From Pseudomonas fluorescens (lineage in GTDB: Bacteria > Pseudomonadota > Gammaproteobacteria > Pseudomonadales > Pseudomonadaceae): 64,000 nt of DNA. The notes under the pieces are model-generated. The model made no database searches. It saw only the letters and a program-made list of their open reading frames with translations, and was not told where the DNA came from. Every line of letters starts with the position of its first letter. Within the stretch, counting starts at the first letter, position 1. The position numbers were made by a program, and so were the translations under genes. The stretch covers positions 124,001-188,000 of the forward strand of contig NZ_CABVHQ010000001.1 of the NCBI RefSeq assembly GCF_902497895.1, in the 5' to 3' direction. Of the stretch, positions 1 to 8,931 are shown one piece after another.

Positions 1-868
1 AGAGGTACTGCTCCGGGCACTCGCGCAACACCGCTTCGACCCATTGATTGATCCGCAGGCAATCGGCTTCTTCGCTTTCCCCCGGGAACTGCGTCAGGGG
101 CGGGTGGATAACCAGACGGTAGCCGCTGCCATCGGCCAGGCGCCGCTGGGTAAAAGGCACCACCTGGGCTTTACCCAATCGAGCGAACTTGCTGGTAGCG
201 GTGACCGTCGCCGCCGGGACGCCGAACAAGGGCACGAACAGGCTCTGCTTGGCGCCGTAATCCTGGTCCGGCGCATACCAGATCGCGCGGCCGGCACGCA
301 GCAGTTTGAGCATGCCACGCACGTCTTCGCGCTCCACTGCCAAGGACTCGGGGTTATGTCGCTCGCGGCCACGACGCTGGATAAAGTCAAACAGCGGGTT
401 CTTGTGCTCGCGGTACATGCCGTCGATGGTGTGCTGCTGGCCGAGCAATGCCGCGCCGATTTCCAGGGTGGTGAAATGCACGGCCATCAGGATCACGCCC
501 TTGCCCTCGCGCTGGGCCTGGGTCAGGTGCTCCAGCCCTTCAATGTGGGCCAGACGCGCCAGACGCGGTTTGGACCACCACCAGCTCATGGCCATTTCGA
601 AAAAGGCAATCCCGGTGGAAGCGAAATTATCTTTGAGCAGGCGTTTGCGCTCGGCGGCGGACTTTTCCGGGAAACACAGCTCCAGGTTACGTTTGGCGAT
701 GCGCCGTCGGTCGCCGGCCACTTGATACATCAAGGCACCCAGTGCGCGGCCGATCTTCAGCAACAGCGGATAGGGCAACTGAACGATCAGCCACAGCAGG
801 CCGAGGCCAAACCACAGTGGCCAGAAGCGCGGATGTAAAAATGCAGCTCTAAAACGCGGGCGATCCAT
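1..868 (-). CDS. lpxL: Lipid A biosynthesis lauroyl acyltransferase (LpxL/HtrB), 3' end outside the window
   Basis: Transfers a secondary acyl chain to the lipid A precursor at the inner face of the cytoplasmic membrane. The reading frame opens with MDRPRFRAAFLHPRFWPLWF and runs off the left edge after 289 codons, so the C-terminus is missing. A hydrophobic N-terminal segment (about residues 15-35) is followed by the LPLAT motif HFTTLE (HX4E), the acyltransferase catalytic motif, and later by a stretch with FVPLFGVPAA. It is divergent from minC, an arrangement I recall from other pseudomonads. The family assignment is secure; whether this paralogue uses lauroyl or another chain cannot be read from sequence. 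Confidence 0.9.
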   Translation of the reverse strand, partial: MDRPRFRAAFLHPRFWPLWFGLGLLWLIVQLPYPLLLKIGRALGALMYQVAGDRRRIAKRNLELCFPEKSAAERKRLLKDNFASTGIAFFEMAMSWWWSKPRLARLAHIEGLEHLTQAQREGKGVILMAVHFTTLEIGAALLGQQHTIDGMYREHKNPLFDFIQRRGRERHNPESLAVEREDVRGMLKLLRAGRAIWYAPDQDYGAKQSLFVPLFGVPAATVTATSKFARLGKAQVVPFTQRRLADGSGYRLVIHPPLTQFPGESEEADCLRINQWVEAVLRECPEQYL

Positions 869-989
869 TACAGATTCCGGACAGACAACAAGGCCGCGCA
901 TTCTACATCGGTTCGACTCGGGTTGCGGCTCGCGGGCGTTCTCGTTATAAGTCTCGGCACTTTCAGTGACAAGCCGTTTAATGCCGATC

Positions 990-1724
990 ATGAGCCGAAC
1001 CGAACCGCTAGACCAAGATCCTGTGTTCCAGTTGAAGGGCAGCATGCTCGCCATTACGGTGCTGGAACTGGCCCGCAACGACCTCGAAGGTCTCGACCGC
1101 CAGTTGGCCGCCAAGGTCGCCCAGGCGCCGAACTTCTTCAGCAACGCCCCGCTGGTGCTGGCCCTGGACAAGCTTCCAGCCGGCGAAGGCGCCGTCGACC
1201 TGCCCGCGCTGATGCGCATCTGTCGCCAGCATGGCCTGCGCACCCTGGCCATCCGCGCCAGCCGCATCGAAGACATTGCCGCGGCCATCGCGGTCGACCT
1301 TCCCGTGCTGCCACCTTCCGGTGCTCGGGAGCGGCCGCTCGATCAGGAGGGCGAAATCAGGAAAAAACCGGAAAAACCGCCGGAACCGAGCATAAAACCT
1401 ACCAAAATCATCACTTCGCCGGTGCGCGGCGGACAACAGATCTATGCTCAGGGTGGCGATCTGGTGGTGGTGTCTTCGGTCAGTCCCGGCGCGGAACTTC
1501 TCGCCGATGGCAACATCCATGTATACGGCCCCATGCGCGGTCGTGCCCTGGCTGGAGTCAAGGGTGATATCAGGGCCAGAATTTTTTGTCAGCAAATGAG
1601 TGCCGAACTGTTATCGATCGCCGGGCAATACAAGGTTTCCGAAGACCTGCGTCGCGATCCGCTGTGGGGCTCGGGAGTTCAGATCAGCCTGTCGGGTGAT
1701 ATGTTGAACATCACTCGTCTTTAA
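990..1724 (+). CDS. minC: Septum site-determining protein MinC
   Basis: Inhibitor of FtsZ polymerisation that, carried by MinD, keeps division septa away from the poles. The 244-residue product has an N-terminal domain (about 1-105) and a C-terminal beta-helical domain (about 140-244) with [17 protein letters not shown] and the conserved [20 protein letters not shown] stretch. The frame is open from 966, but [18 protein letters not shown] at 990 is the start expected for the family. First gene of minCDE; a 199-bp gap separates it from minD. Confidence 0.93.
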   Translation: MSRTEPLDQDPVFQLKGSMLAITVLELARNDLEGLDRQLAAKVAQAPNFFSNAPLVLALDKLPAGEGAVDLPALMRICRQHGLRTLAIRASRIEDIAAAIAVDLPVLPPSGARERPLDQEGEIRKKPEKPPEPSIKPTKIITSPVRGGQQIYAQGGDLVVVSSVSPGAELLADGNIHVYGPMRGRALAGVKGDIRARIFCQQMSAELLSIAGQYKVSEDLRRDPLWGSGVQISLSGDMLNITRL

Positions 1725-1923
1725 CGGATACTGCCGCATTTTCCAAGCATCTCTAAAACCTAGCGAAAACGGCTTAAACGAAGTAGGAAATCGGCGAAAA
1801 GCAGGTTTTACCCAAGGTAAATCCGCTTCGAAGCGAGTTTCAGCGAAAGCTGTTCGACCGCAGTTGTTTTCAAGAGATGTTTTTCAGGGGCTAAAAGTCC
1901 TTTTTCCTTAGGGGTGAAACACC

Positions 1924-2736
1924 TTGGCCAAGATTCTCGTGGTTACATCCGGCAAGGGTGGTGTGGGTAAGACCACCACCAGCGCCGCTATCGGTACCGG
2001 CCTCGCTCTGCGCGGTCACAAAACAGTCATCGTCGACTTCGACGTCGGTTTGCGTAACCTCGACCTGATCATGGGCTGCGAACGCCGCGTGGTGTACGAC
2101 TTCGTCAACGTAGTCAATGGCGAAGCGAATCTGCAGCAAGCCCTGATCAAAGACAAGCGCCTGGAAAACCTCTACGTGCTGGCCGCCAGTCAGACCCGCG
2201 ACAAAGACGCGCTGACCCAGGAAGGCGTGGAAAAAGTGCTGATGGAGCTCAAGGAGACCTTCGAATTCGTGGTCTGCGACTCCCCTGCCGGTATCGAGAA
2301 AGGCGCCCACCTGGCCATGTACTTCGCTGATGAAGCGATCATTGTGACCAACCCTGAAGTGTCCTCGGTACGTGACTCCGACCGCATGCTGGGCCTGCTG
2401 GCGAGCAAATCGCGCCGCGCCGAAAAAGGCGAAGAGCCGATCAAGGAACACTTGCTGCTGACCCGCTACAACCCGGAGCGTGTGACCAAGGGCGAAATGC
2501 TCGGCGTCGAAGACGTCAAGGACATCCTCGCGGTGGCCTTGCTGGGCGTCATTCCGGAATCCCAAGCAGTACTCAAGGCTTCGAACCAGGGCGTGCCTGT
2601 GATCCTCGACGACCAAAGCGACGCCGGCCAGGCGTACAGCGATGCCGTCGACCGTCTGTTGGGCAAAACCGTGGAGCATCGTTTTCTCGATGCACAGAAG
2701 AAGGGATTCTTCGAGCGCCTGTTTGGAGGCAAATAG
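1924..2736 (+). CDS. minD: Septum site-determining ATPase MinD
   Basis: Membrane-binding ATPase that recruits MinC and oscillates with MinE. The start is TTG at 1924 (MAKILVVTSGKGG...), preceded by a purine-rich site AGGGGTGA; the usual ATG is absent. The deviant Walker A motif KGGVGKTT is at about residues 11-18, and VCDSPAGIE is the switch/Walker B region. The C-terminal amphipathic membrane-targeting helix is visible in KKGFFERLFGGK. Length 270 aa is normal. Three bases separate its stop from minE, so the two are co-transcribed. Confidence 0.96.
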   Translation: MAKILVVTSGKGGVGKTTTSAAIGTGLALRGHKTVIVDFDVGLRNLDLIMGCERRVVYDFVNVVNGEANLQQALIKDKRLENLYVLAASQTRDKDALTQEGVEKVLMELKETFEFVVCDSPAGIEKGAHLAMYFADEAIIVTNPEVSSVRDSDRMLGLLASKSRRAEKGEEPIKEHLLLTRYNPERVTKGEMLGVEDVKDILAVALLGVIPESQAVLKASNQGVPVILDDQSDAGQAYSDAVDRLLGKTVEHRFLDAQKKGFFERLFGGK

Positions 2737-2739
2737 ATA

Positions 2740-2994
2740 ATGAACATTTTTGACTTCTTTCGTGCCACTAAAAAGGTAAACACCGCGTCGGTCGCGAAAG
2801 AGCGTCTACAGATCATCGTGGCGCACGAACGCGGCCAACGCACCACCCCGGACTACCTGCCAGCCTTGCAGAAGGAACTGGTCGAGGTGATCCGCAAATA
2901 CGTCAATATCGGGTCCGATGACGTGCATGTCGCCCTGGAAAACCAGGGCAGCTGCTCGATTCTGGAACTCAATATCACCCTGCCTGATCGCTGA
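2740..2994 (+). CDS. minE: Cell division topological specificity factor MinE
   Basis: Stimulates the MinD ATPase and drives its pole-to-pole oscillation. The 84-aa product has the N-terminal amphipathic helix ([12 protein letters not shown]), the MinD-contacting segment ([16 protein letters not shown]) and the C-terminal dimerisation domain ending in the conserved [11 protein letters not shown]. It starts 3 bp after minD and is followed by a REP pair that may mark the 3' end of the operon transcript. Confidence 0.95.
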   Translation: MNIFDFFRATKKVNTASVAKERLQIIVAHERGQRTTPDYLPALQKELVEVIRKYVNIGSDDVHVALENQGSCSILELNITLPDR

Positions 2995-3036
2995 TCAATC
3001 CGGCTGGAGCCACGGCGGCTCGGTCCCTTCCGCCTC

Positions 3037-3129
3037 TGTAGGAGCTGCCGTAGGCTGCGATCTTTTGATCTTCTGCTTGAGACTCAAGTGGAATCGAGAA
3101 AAAGATCGCAGCCTGCGGCAGCTCCTACA
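3037..3129. repeat. REP pair, type A
   Basis: Inverted pair of the sequence beginning TGTAGGAGCTGCCG with GGCAGCTCCTACA at the far end, and GCTGCGATCTTTT/AAAAAGATCGCAGC just inside. It lies between minE and rluA. The same unit recurs at about ten places in the window. Confidence 0.85.
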
Positions 3130-3182
3130 AGGGGCGCGGGGGTGTCCGAGTCGCCGTTGGCGTTTGTTACGAGGCTGTTTTA

Positions 3183-3818
3183 ATGCCGTTGTCGAATATC
3201 CGCATCATCCATCAGGACGCCGCCGTTCTGGTGGTGGACAAGCCTACCCTGTTGCTTTCCGTGCCCGGCCGGGCCGAAGACAACAAGGACTGCCTGATCA
3301 CCCGCCTGCAAGAAAACGGCTACCCGGAGGCGCGAATCGTCCATCGCCTGGACTGGGAAACCTCCGGCATCATCCTGCTGGCCCGCGACCCTGACACTCA
3401 CCGCGAGTTGTCTCGGCAGTTTCATGACCGGGAAACCGAAAAAGCCTACACCGCGCTCTGCTGGGGCCAACCGGAACTGGACAGCGGCAGCATAGACCTG
3501 CCGTTGCGCTACGACCCGCCGACCAAACCGCGGCATGTGGTGGACCATGAGTTCGGCAAAAACGCCCTGACCTTCTGGCGAGTGCTGGAGCGTTGTGGCG
3601 ACTGGTGCCGGGTTGAACTGACACCGATCACCGGCCGTTCGCACCAGTTGCGCGTGCACATGCTCTCCATCGGCCACCCGCTGCTGGGCGACGGGCTGTA
3701 TGCCCATCCGCAAGCCTTGGCGGCCTGGCCACGCCTGTGCCTGCATGCGAGCATGCTCAGCTTCACCCACCCGCAAACGGGCGAACGCTTGCGCTTCGAG
3801 TGCCCGGCACCGTTCTAA
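3183..3818 (+). CDS. rluA: RluA-family rRNA/tRNA pseudouridine synthase
   Basis: Isomerises specific uridines to pseudouridine in 23S rRNA and tRNA (E. coli RluA modifies U746 and tRNA U32). The 211-residue length matches RluA, which lacks the S4 domain of RluC/RluD. The catalytic motif HRLDWETSGI places the catalytic Asp at about residue 57, and the conserved GRSHQLRVHM and GHPLLGDGLY blocks follow. The ATG at 3183 is taken. It sits alone between two REP pairs. Confidence 0.88.
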   Translation: MPLSNIRIIHQDAAVLVVDKPTLLLSVPGRAEDNKDCLITRLQENGYPEARIVHRLDWETSGIILLARDPDTHRELSRQFHDRETEKAYTALCWGQPELDSGSIDLPLRYDPPTKPRHVVDHEFGKNALTFWRVLERCGDWCRVELTPITGRSHQLRVHMLSIGHPLLGDGLYAHPQALAAWPRLCLHASMLSFTHPQTGERLRFECPAPF

Positions 3819-3839
3819 GCCAGGTAAATACCCCCTGTG

Positions 3840-3940
3840 TGTAGGAGCTGCCGAAGGCTGCGATCTTTTGATCTTTTGATCTTCTGCTTGAGACTCAAGT
3901 GAAATCGAGAAAAAGATCGCAGCCTGCGGCAGCTCCTACA
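3840..3940. repeat. REP pair, type A
   Basis: Inverted pair TGTAGGAGCTGCC ... GGCAGCTCCTACA with an internal direct duplication of ttttgatc on the left arm. It lies between rluA and apeB. Confidence 0.85.
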
Positions 3941-4007
3941 CGAGCCGTCCAGCACCCAACCTGCGACCAATACGGTAAACTCCCGCCATTGCTGTCTGGA
4001 GTTACTT

Positions 4008-5297
4008 ATGCGCGAAGAGTTGAACCAAGGCCTGATTGACTTCCTCAAGGCCTCCCCTACCCCGTTTCATGCCACCGCCAGTCTTGTCCAGCGTCTGGAA
4101 GCGGCGGGCTACAAGCGCCTCGATGAGCGCGAGCCCTGGACTACCGAAGCCAACGGCCGCTACTACGTCACCCGCAATGACTCCTCCATTGTCGCCATAA
4201 AGCTCGGCCGGCACTCACCGCTGCACAGCGGGATCCGTCTGGTCGGCGCTCACACCGACAGCCCGTGCCTGCGAGTCAAGCCTCAGCCTGAACTGCAACG
4301 CCAGGGTTTCTGGCAACTGGGCGTCGAAGTCTATGGCGGCGCCTTGCTCGCCCCCTGGTTCGACCGTGATCTGTCGCTGGCCGGGCGTGTGACCTTCCGT
4401 CGTGACGGCAAGGTCGAGAGCCAGTTGATCGATTTCAAACTGCCGATCGCCACCATCCCCAACCTGGCCATTCACCTCAATCGCGACGCCAACCTGGGCT
4501 GGCCGATCAACGCGCAAACCGAACTGCCGCCGATCCTCGCGCAGTTTGCCGGTGATGAGCGGGTCGACTTCCGCGCCGTATTGACCGACCAGCTTGCTCG
4601 CGAACATGACCTGAATGCCGACGTGGTGCTCGATTACGAGCTGAGTTTCTACGACACCCAAAGCGCCGCGATCATTGGCCTGCATGGCGACTTCATCGCC
4701 GGCGCACGGCTGGACAATCTGCTTTCGTGCTATGCGGGGCTGCAAGCCTTGCTCAACACCGAGACCGACGAAACCTGCGTGCTGGTCTGCAATGACCACG
4801 AAGAAGTCGGTTCAAGCTCCGCCTGCGGCGCCGATGGTCCGATGCTCGAGCAAACCTTGCGCCGCCTGTTACCCGAAGGTGATGAGTTCGTACGGACCAT
4901 TCAGAAATCACTGCTGGTCTCGGCCGACAACGCCCATGGCGTTCATCCCAACTACGCGGACAAACACGATGCAAACCACGGCCCGAAACTCAATGCCGGC
5001 CCGGTGATCAAGGTCAACAGCAACCAACGCTACGCCACCAACAGTGAAACCGCGGGCTTCTTCCGCCATCTGTGCATGGCTGAAGAAGTGCCGGTACAAA
5101 GCTTTGTGGTGCGCAGCGACATGGGCTGTGGGTCCACCATCGGCCCGATCACCGCCAGCCACCTGGGCGTGCGCACCGTGGACATCGGCCTGCCAACCTT
5201 TGCCATGCACTCGATCCGCGAACTGTGCGGCAGCCATGACCTGGCACATCTGGTGAAAGTGCTCGGCGCGTTCTACGCCAGTCGCGATTTGCCGTAA
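4008..5297 (+). CDS. apeB: M18-family aminopeptidase ApeB
   Basis: Zinc-dependent aspartyl-type aminopeptidase (M18) removing N-terminal residues in the cytoplasm. The 429-aa product shows the family's metal-binding blocks: [14 protein letters not shown] near residue 80, the central [11 protein letters not shown] and [11 protein letters not shown] (catalytic Glu pair) near 230-270, and MGCGSTIGP plus [11 protein letters not shown] near the C-terminus. The translation start [12 protein letters not shown] follows GGAGTTACTT. No signal peptide. Bounded by REP pairs on both sides, so probably monocistronic. Confidence 0.93.
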   Translation: MREELNQGLIDFLKASPTPFHATASLVQRLEAAGYKRLDEREPWTTEANGRYYVTRNDSSIVAIKLGRHSPLHSGIRLVGAHTDSPCLRVKPQPELQRQGFWQLGVEVYGGALLAPWFDRDLSLAGRVTFRRDGKVESQLIDFKLPIATIPNLAIHLNRDANLGWPINAQTELPPILAQFAGDERVDFRAVLTDQLAREHDLNADVVLDYELSFYDTQSAAIIGLHGDFIAGARLDNLLSCYAGLQALLNTETDETCVLVCNDHEEVGSSSACGADGPMLEQTLRRLLPEGDEFVRTIQKSLLVSADNAHGVHPNYADKHDANHGPKLNAGPVIKVNSNQRYATNSETAGFFRHLCMAEEVPVQSFVVRSDMGCGSTIGPITASHLGVRTVDIGLPTFAMHSIRELCGSHDLAHLVKVLGAFYASRDLP

Positions 5298-5318
5298 AGC
5301 CATTCGCGAGCGTGCCCT

Positions 5319-5418
5319 TGTAGGAGCGAGCTTGCTCGCGATGGACGTTAACGATAACGCGTGTTTTCTGAATAAACGCGCCGCCCTTGAATCCATCGCG
5401 AGCAAGCTCGCTCCTACA
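5319..5418. repeat. REP pair, type B
   Basis: Inverted pair TGTAGGAGCGAGCTTGCTCG ... CGAGCAAGCTCGCTCCTACA around an AT-richer 50-bp centre. Located after apeB. Confidence 0.85.
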
Positions 5419-5488
5419 AGATACCTCAGCCCCTATCGCGAAAAAGCATCCTAGACTCAGACTTGGTCCCTTCGACAAGGTAGTCGCC

Positions 5489-5665
5489 ATGATTTCGATG
5501 TCTGCATTCCACTCCATGCTCTTGCCTATCCTGGCAGGCATGATCCTGTTGGCCATCGGTTACAACTTTCGCGATAAAAACGCCGGCATCTTCAGCATGT
5601 GGATCGGCATGCTGCTGATCTTCGCCACCGTGGTGTACAAGATCCTCGCCAAACTCGCCGAATAA
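5489..5665 (+). CDS. Small two-segment inner-membrane protein, unknown function
   Basis: A 58-residue protein, MISMSAFHSML..., with two predicted membrane segments (about 8-24 and 33-52) separated by a short charged loop NFRDKNAG. The frame is open further upstream, but that part is REP-encoded, so the ATG at 5489 (or the in-frame ATG at 5498) is taken; AAGG lies 9 bp upstream. In other pseudomonads a small conserved protein occupies the same place after apeB. No function is known to me. Confidence 0.7.
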   Translation: MISMSAFHSMLLPILAGMILLAIGYNFRDKNAGIFSMWIGMLLIFATVVYKILAKLAE

Positions 5666-5688
5666 CCCAGCCGCGGGCCCGAAAGCCA

Positions 5689-5723
5689 AGATCAAAAGAT
5701 CGCAGCCTGCGGCAGCTCCTACA
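5689..5723. repeat. Single REP unit, type A
   Basis: One arm only (AAGATCGCAGCCTGCGGCAG then CTCCTACA), immediately beyond the stop codon of the minus-strand GntR-type gene. No matching inverted arm is present nearby. Confidence 0.75.
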
Positions 5724-6432
5724 GTACATCCACCCCGACATGAATCGCATCATGGCGCCAGAACTCCAGATCACAATCGATCAACCTCCCATGTTGATCG
5801 TAATTGACCCGGGCAATCCTCAACCCGGGGCTGCCGACCGAAACCTTCAAGGCCGCCGCCGCTTCCACCTGCAACGCAGTCGGTACGATTTCAAAACGTA
5901 CCCGCCCGTAATGCAGATCGTAATGCCGCGCATAGAGCTCGGTAATCGACTGGTTCAGATCGAACTCGAGAATCCGCGGAAAATACTGCGGATTGAGGTA
6001 GTGCTCGACATACAGCACCAGCCGCCCATCGATACTTCTTGCGCGGCAGATCTGGATCACGCTCGATAGCGCCGGCAACTGCAACCAGGCACAGACCGCC
6101 GCCGACGCCGGTTGCAAGCGCGCCGAAATCACTTCGGTGGACGGCAGCCGCCCCTGGGCACTGACCATCGCGTGGAAGTGACTGCGCTGCATCAGGTTGT
6201 AGGCCAGGCGTGGTGGCGAGACAAACCAGCCGCGGCGTTCTTCTCGGTAAATCTGCCCTTGCGCTTCCAGCTGCAACAACGCTTCACGCACAGTGATTCG
6301 CGTAGTTGCGAACAACTCACTGAGTTTGCGCTCAGCCGGCAGTTTGCCACCGGGCGGCAACAGACGGTGTTCGATCTGTTCCTGCAACACCTGCCCAATG
6401 GTTGTCACCGCTTTGGTTGCCTCTTCACGCAT
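5719..6432 (-). CDS. GntR/HutC-family regulator with UTRA ligand-binding domain
   Basis: Likely controls the divergent ABC operon beginning at 6795. The 237-aa product has an N-terminal winged helix (about 10-75; LPAERKLSELFATTRITVREALLQLE is the recognition region) and a C-terminal UTRA domain (about 90-235) typical of HutC/PhnF-type sensors. ATG at 6432 is chosen over the TTG just upstream because it has a purine-rich site at the right spacing. UTRA regulators linked to phosphonate uptake are well known, which fits the neighbouring genes, but the ligand here is an inference. Confidence 0.85.
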   Translation of the reverse strand: MREEATKAVTTIGQVLQEQIEHRLLPPGGKLPAERKLSELFATTRITVREALLQLEAQGQIYREERRGWFVSPPRLAYNLMQRSHFHAMVSAQGRLPSTEVISARLQPASAAVCAWLQLPALSSVIQICRARSIDGRLVLYVEHYLNPQYFPRILEFDLNQSITELYARHYDLHYGRVRFEIVPTALQVEAAAALKVSVGSPGLRIARVNYDQHGRLIDCDLEFWRHDAIHVGVDVL

Positions 6433-6445
6433 CAAGGTTACCTAT

Positions 6446-6459
6446 CTGGACTAGACCAG
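6446..6459. promoter_or_regulatory. Probable operator of the GntR/UTRA regulator (site 1)
   Basis: Near-palindrome CTGGACTAGACCAG, 14 bp upstream of the regulator start and just outside its ribosome-binding site. HutC-subfamily proteins bind GT-N(1)-TA-N(1)-AC type palindromes, and the core CTAGACCA is repeated at site 2 (6730-6736), near the start of the divergent operon. Autoregulation is inferred. Confidence 0.5.
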
Positions 6460-6724
6460 CACTGTTTCCGGGCCGAGCCGTGCTTGAAATCGGCTCCTTC
6501 AGCTCTGTGCAAGCCTAGGCACAGCAGATGACTGACAGATGACAAAGCCGCCCAACGGTTGATCCAGACACCTGCAATTTAATGACCAAGTCCTTTCATA
6601 TCAGCCTATTAGTCATGGTCTACGCTTATCTCGCAGCGTCCGTACCCGAGTTCGATAAATATTTGCCGGCATGACAACGACATCAGAATGTCATCCAGCC
6701 CGCTTAAATTGGCTCAAGTATTGC

Positions 6725-6737
6725 TGACCTAGACCAA
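6725..6737. promoter_or_regulatory. Probable operator of the GntR/UTRA regulator (site 2)
   Basis: TGACCTAGACCAA, about 58 bp upstream of the binding-protein gene. It shares CCTAGACCA/ACTAGACCA with site 1. A further half-site TGGTCTA lies at 6616-6622. The rest of the 6433-6794 intergenic region holds no gene that I can see. Confidence 0.45.
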
Positions 6738-6794
6738 CCAACCCCAAGACTGTAGCTAAAAACGCAGCGTTGAAAACGCCCAAAGGAGCTTCGG

Positions 6795-7862
6795 ATGAAA
6801 CAGCTTTTCCTGGCATCACTGTTAGGCTCGACCATTGTCATGTGCACCGCGGCCATGGCGGCTGATACCGATTTAAAAGCCCTGGAGGCCGCTGCGCGAG
6901 CGGAAGGTGCGGTCAATAGCGTCGGCATGCCCGATGACTGGGCCAACTGGAGAGGCACTTGGGAAGACCTGGCGAAGATCTATGGCCTCAAGCACATCGA
7001 CACCGACATGAGCTCGGCCCAGGAAATTGCCAAGTTCGCCGCGGAAAAAGACAACGCCAGCGCTGATATCGGCGATGTCGGCGCAGCGTTCGGGCCCATC
7101 GCGGTCAAACAGGCCGTGGTCCAGCCTTACAAGCCAAGCACCTGGGGTCAGATCCCGGATTGGGCGAAAGATAAGGACGGTAACTGGGCGCTGGCCTACA
7201 CCGGCACCATTGCGTTCATCATCAACAAAAAACTGCTGCACGGCTCCGAAGCCCCGACCAAATGGGCAGACCTGGAGAAAGGCAAATACAAGGTTTCCAT
7301 CGGTGACGTAAGCACCGCAGCCCAGGCTGCCAACGGCGTGCTGGCGGCGGCCATCTCCAAGGGCGGCGATGAAAAGAACATTCAGCCGGCGCTGTTGATG
7401 TTCGCCGAGATCGCCAAGCAAGGTCGTCTGTCGATGGCCAACCCGACCATTGCCACCATGGAAAAGGGTGAAATCGAAGTCGGCGTGGTCTGGGACTTCA
7501 ACGGTCTGAGCTACCGCAACAAGATGGTCAACAAGGACGATTACATCGTGCTGATCCCGTCTGACGGCTCGGTCATTTCCGGTTACACCACCATTATCAA
7601 TAAATACGCGAAACACCCGAACGCCGCCAAACTGGCTCGCGAGTACATCTTCAGCGATGCCGGCCAGACCAATCTGGCGCGCGGCAATGCCCGGCCGATC
7701 CGTGCCGAACACCTGAAGCTGCCGGCTGACGTACAGGCGCAACTGCTGCCGAACGAACAGTACAAAAAGGTCACGCCAATCAAAGACGCCGATGCCTGGG
7801 AAAAGACCTCCAAAGGCCTTCCGCAGAAATGGCAGGAAGAAGTCATTATTAATATGCAGTAA
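6795..7862 (+). CDS. Periplasmic substrate-binding protein of an ABC importer
   Basis: Captures the substrate of the transporter encoded by the following genes. The 355-aa product has a Sec signal peptide (about 22 residues, cleavage after AMA) and a mature part resembling the iron/phosphonate/polyamine-type binding proteins (FutA/PotD-like class II fold), including GDVGAAFGPIA and GVVWDFNGLSYRN. The start is ATG 6795 with CAAAGGAG upstream. It is separated from the next gene by two REP pairs. The substrate is unknown; the linked phosphohydrolases and UTRA regulator suggest an organophosphorus compound. Confidence 0.82.
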   Translation: MKQLFLASLLGSTIVMCTAAMAADTDLKALEAAARAEGAVNSVGMPDDWANWRGTWEDLAKIYGLKHIDTDMSSAQEIAKFAAEKDNASADIGDVGAAFGPIAVKQAVVQPYKPSTWGQIPDWAKDKDGNWALAYTGTIAFIINKKLLHGSEAPTKWADLEKGKYKVSIGDVSTAAQAANGVLAAAISKGGDEKNIQPALLMFAEIAKQGRLSMANPTIATMEKGEIEVGVVWDFNGLSYRNKMVNKDDYIVLIPSDGSVISGYTTIINKYAKHPNAAKLAREYIFSDAGQTNLARGNARPIRAEHLKLPADVQAQLLPNEQYKKVTPIKDADAWEKTSKGLPQKWQEEVIINMQ

Positions 7863-7872
7863 TGCTGCATCC

Positions 7873-7961
7873 GTAGGAGCTGCCGAAGGCTGCGATCTTT
7901 TCCAGGCTCACTCGAGTCCCAAGTCAAAGATCAAAAGATCGCAGGCTTCGCCAGCTCCTAC
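7873..7961. repeat. REP pair, type A, inside the ABC operon
   Basis: Inverted pair GTAGGAGCTGCCGAAGG ... GCCAGCTCCTAC directly after the binding-protein stop codon. Confidence 0.85.
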
Positions 7962-8004
7962 GCCGACCGAGTACACAGGCAATCCCTTGCTGAACGCCAA
8001 TCCT

Positions 8005-8104
8005 GTAGGAGCTGCCGATAGGCTGCGATCTTTTTCTCAGGCTCACTTGAGTCCCAAGTCAAAGACCAAAAGATCAAAAGATCGCAGGCTTCGCCAGCTC
8101 CTAC
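8005..8104. repeat. Second REP pair, type A, inside the ABC operon
   Basis: Another copy, ending 20 bp before the phosphodiesterase gene. Together with the previous pair it forms a tandem array of four REP units between two genes of one operon. Confidence 0.85.
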
Positions 8105-8124
8105 GACGCGGAGTCCTCGTCTCT

Positions 8125-8931
8125 ATGAAATACAACGTCATCCTTGTGGTGCTCGATGGTCTGAATTACCAAGTCGCCCGGCATGCCATGGGGCACCTCC
8201 TGGCCTACACCGGCGCAGGTCGCGCGGCGCTGTATAAAATCGAGTGCGAACTGCCGGCACTGTCCCGACCGCTCTATGAATGCATTCTGACTGGCGTTAC
8301 GCCGATCGACAGCGGCATCGTCCATAACAACGTTTCGCGCCTGTCCAATCAGCGCAGCGTATTTCATTACGCCACTGATGCCGGGCTCAGCACTGCAGCT
8401 GCGGCCTATCACTGGATCAGCGAGCTGTACAACCGTTCGCCCTTCAATGCGGCGCGTGATCGCCACACCAGCGCTGCGGATCTGCCGATCCAGCATGGGC
8501 ATTTCTACTGGAGCGACCACTACCCGGATTCGCACCTGTTCGCCGATGCGGAAAACCTGCGCCTGCGGCACTTGCCGAATTTTCTGCTGGTACACCCCAT
8601 GAACATTGACGACGCCGGGCACAAGCACGGCCTCGATACCCCCCAGTACCGCAACAGCGCTCGCTCGGCCGACATCATCCTCGCCGACTATCTGCAAGGC
8701 TGGCTCGACGCTGGTTATCAGGTGCTGGTGACCGCCGACCACGGCATGAACAATGACCGCTCGCACAACGGTCTGCTCGCCGAGGAACGTGAAGTGCCGC
8801 TGTTTGTCCTCGGCGATGCCTTCAGCCTCGATCCCGGCGCCGCGCCAAAACAGACCGAGCTCTGCGGGACTATCTGCGAATTGCTGGGCGTCGCCCACGA
8901 CAAACCTGTCTGCCGGGAGCTGTTGAAGTGA
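8125..8931 (+). CDS. Alkaline-phosphatase-superfamily hydrolase (nucleotide pyrophosphatase/phosphodiesterase type), cytoplasmic
   Basis: Probable metal-dependent hydrolase of a phosphoester or phosphonate brought in by the adjacent transporter. The 268-aa product begins MKYNVILVVLDGLNY; the early metal-binding Asp is D11, Ser47 in LPALSRPLYE is the candidate nucleophile, and D162/H166 (DDAGHKHG), D205/H206 (TADHGMN) and H214 complete a two-metal set like that of the NPP and phosphonoacetate hydrolase relatives. There is no signal peptide, so it acts in the cytoplasm on imported substrate. Upstream in-frame codons are REP-derived; ATG 8125 is the real start. Stop overlaps the next start. Confidence 0.8.
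   Translation: MKYNVILVVLDGLNYQVARHAMGHLLAYTGAGRAALYKIECELPALSRPLYECILTGVTPIDSGIVHNNVSRLSNQRSVFHYATDAGLSTAAAAYHWISELYNRSPFNAARDRHTSAADLPIQHGHFYWSDHYPDSHLFADAENLRLRHLPNFLLVHPMNIDDAGHKHGLDTPQYRNSARSADIILADYLQGWLDAGYQVLVTADHGMNNDRSHNGLLAEEREVPLFVLGDAFSLDPGAAPKQTELCGTICELLGVAHDKPVCRELLK

Noticed and set aside
7792..8124. Upstream extension of the AP-superfamily gene
   Set aside because: The extra 111 codons overlap the binding-protein gene and both REP pairs; MKYNVILVVLDGL at 8125 is the natural N-terminus.
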